Shown: positions 63,457 to 64,000 of the stretch, one piece after another | Layout of the letters: each line of letters begins with the position of its first letter | Position numbering within the stretch: the first letter of the stretch is position 1 | NCBI GenBank assembly: GCA_002104905.1 | Contig: MCFE01000202.1 | Location: 1-64,000, forward strand | DNA: 64,000 nt | Direction: 5' to 3' | From: Basidiobolus meristosporus CBS 931.73 | Taxonomy: Eukaryota > Basidiobolomycota > Basidiobolomycetes > Basidiobolales > Basidiobolaceae | Notes under the pieces: model-generated | The model's database searches: none | What the model was told of the DNA's origin: nothing | What the model saw: the letters and a program-made list of their open reading frames with translations, nothing else | Translations under genes and position numbers: made by a program

Positions 63457-64000
63457 GGTTATGAGCCCCAAGATTCCACTCTCTGTAACATGTACTACTG
63501 CTATTACTGGAATTTTTTCCTGCTGCTGAAAAGTTGGATGGATCTAACTATTAAGTTTACAAAATGAGGATGAAGAAGCTGATACAAGAAAAAGACCTTT
63601 GGGATATTGTCATGGGAGAAGAATGTCCACCTAAAAACTTAGGAGAGGAAGCCTTTGGGTACCACAATAAAGAGCTATGTGCCTTTATCTGCATTTGCCT
63701 TAATATTGGAGACAAATTGATAATTCAATGCTCAAGAGCAAAAGCAGCAAAGAATACGTGGAAGACATTAGAAGACTCATACCAGTCATTTTCAGCTGAT
63801 CAGAAAATATATCTTAGACAAAAATCTCTTATTACAAAGGTGCTGCTTGGTGAAGAACTGAAAATCTAGTTAATAGAGTTACCTTGTGAGTTAATGAGAC
63901 GCAATCTGTGGGCATATTTACTAATGCAAATGTGCTAGTTACCATTCTGAATAGCCTGACAGATGTGTCTCAGGGTCTTGTATCAGCCCTGGAGTCAAGA
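63457..64000 (+). pseudogene. Copia-B4 gag, cut by the window edge
   Basis: Plus strand: a leading LDGSNY, a stop, then MRMKKLIQEKDLWDIVMGEEC at 63564, LGEEAFGYHNKELCAF, KAAKNTWKTLEDSYQS and LRQKSLITK, ending in a stop at 63867. Further gag text follows in another frame (NSLTDVSQGLVSALESR near 63940-64000). UBN2-type copia gag pattern. Damaged by at least two stops. Confidence 0.8.

Noticed and set aside
1-64000. CRISPR arrays, tRNA or rRNA genes, bacterial operons
   Set aside because: No regularly spaced repeats, no cloverleaf or rRNA landmarks noticed, and all recognisable coding matter is of eukaryotic transposable elements. A tRNAscan or Infernal run would be decisive.

Overview
The window looks like transposable-element-dominated heterochromatin of a eukaryote, most probably a low-GC, repeat-rich filamentous fungus. 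The argument is the mixture of elements: Ty1/copia and Ty3/gypsy retrotransposons, a Tnp2-type CMC DNA transposon resembling fungal Plavaka elements, and a DDE_Tnp_4-type two-gene DNA transposon. CpG is strikingly rare and many in-frame stops are C-to-T or G-to-A changes, as expected of cytosine-methylated repeats. Genus and phylum cannot be fixed from the sequence. I see no convincing host gene, tRNA, rRNA or CRISPR; essentially everything recognisable is a mobile element or a fragment of one.

Family names used here are local. Copia-A has 369-bp LTRs; copies are A1, A2 and two solo LTRs. Copia-B has LTRs of about 330-350 bp and several decayed copies. Gypsy-E has 368-bp LTRs; copies are E1, E5 and fragments E3 and E4. 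Gypsy-D has LTRs of about 375 bp. C is an LTR element with LTRs of about 0.8-1.06 kb, a gag-like ORF and no visible pol. H is an LTR of unknown family. Plavaka-like is the Tnp2 transposon. F is a DDE transposon with GACTTGTTCC-type TIRs, and M are foldback MITEs sharing the F termini.

Layout: 0-1.4 kb Plavaka copy 1; 1.4-2.6 kb LTR H; 2.6-5.25 kb copia-B1; 5.25-7.7 kb C fragments; 7.7-12.4 kb Plavaka remnants broken by C LTRs. From 12.9 to 28.4 kb there is a Russian-doll nest: gypsy-D (14498-27809) sits in a C gag ORF, and D is itself split by F1 (17016-21238, carrying a solo C LTR) and by copia-A1 (22060-26744). From 28.4 to 33.3 kb lie copia-B, gypsy-E, Plavaka and F3 fragments with two solo copia-A LTRs. 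From 33.1 to 47.3 kb is a gypsy-E element (E5, plus strand) split by copia-A2 and by a head-to-head gypsy-E1, with a foldback MITE in its 3' LTR. From 47.3 to 50.4 kb are small copia, MITE and LTR H pieces; 50.7-54.2 kb is a C element with its 5' LTR; 54.2-57.7 kb is Plavaka copy 3; 57.7-59.85 kb is F2; 59.85-64 kb is a C LTR, two copia-B copies and a Plavaka scrap.

No coding region works together as a pathway; the logic of the window is order of insertion. Target-site duplications (TSDs) visible by eye support most junctions: GCTGA/GATGA for D, TGGTG/TGGTT for A1, GTTTC and GCAAC for solo A LTRs, ACCTC for a solo B LTR, TATTA for a MITE, and GCGG for a C LTR. The longest ORFs are copia-A2 pol (996 aa) and gypsy-E1 integrase (342 aa), but almost every element carries lethal lesions. 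The most interesting signals are stop codons shared by sister copies of two different retrotransposon families, the F transposon with its unknown second protein and derived foldback MITEs, and the pol-less C element that appears to make 4-bp duplications.
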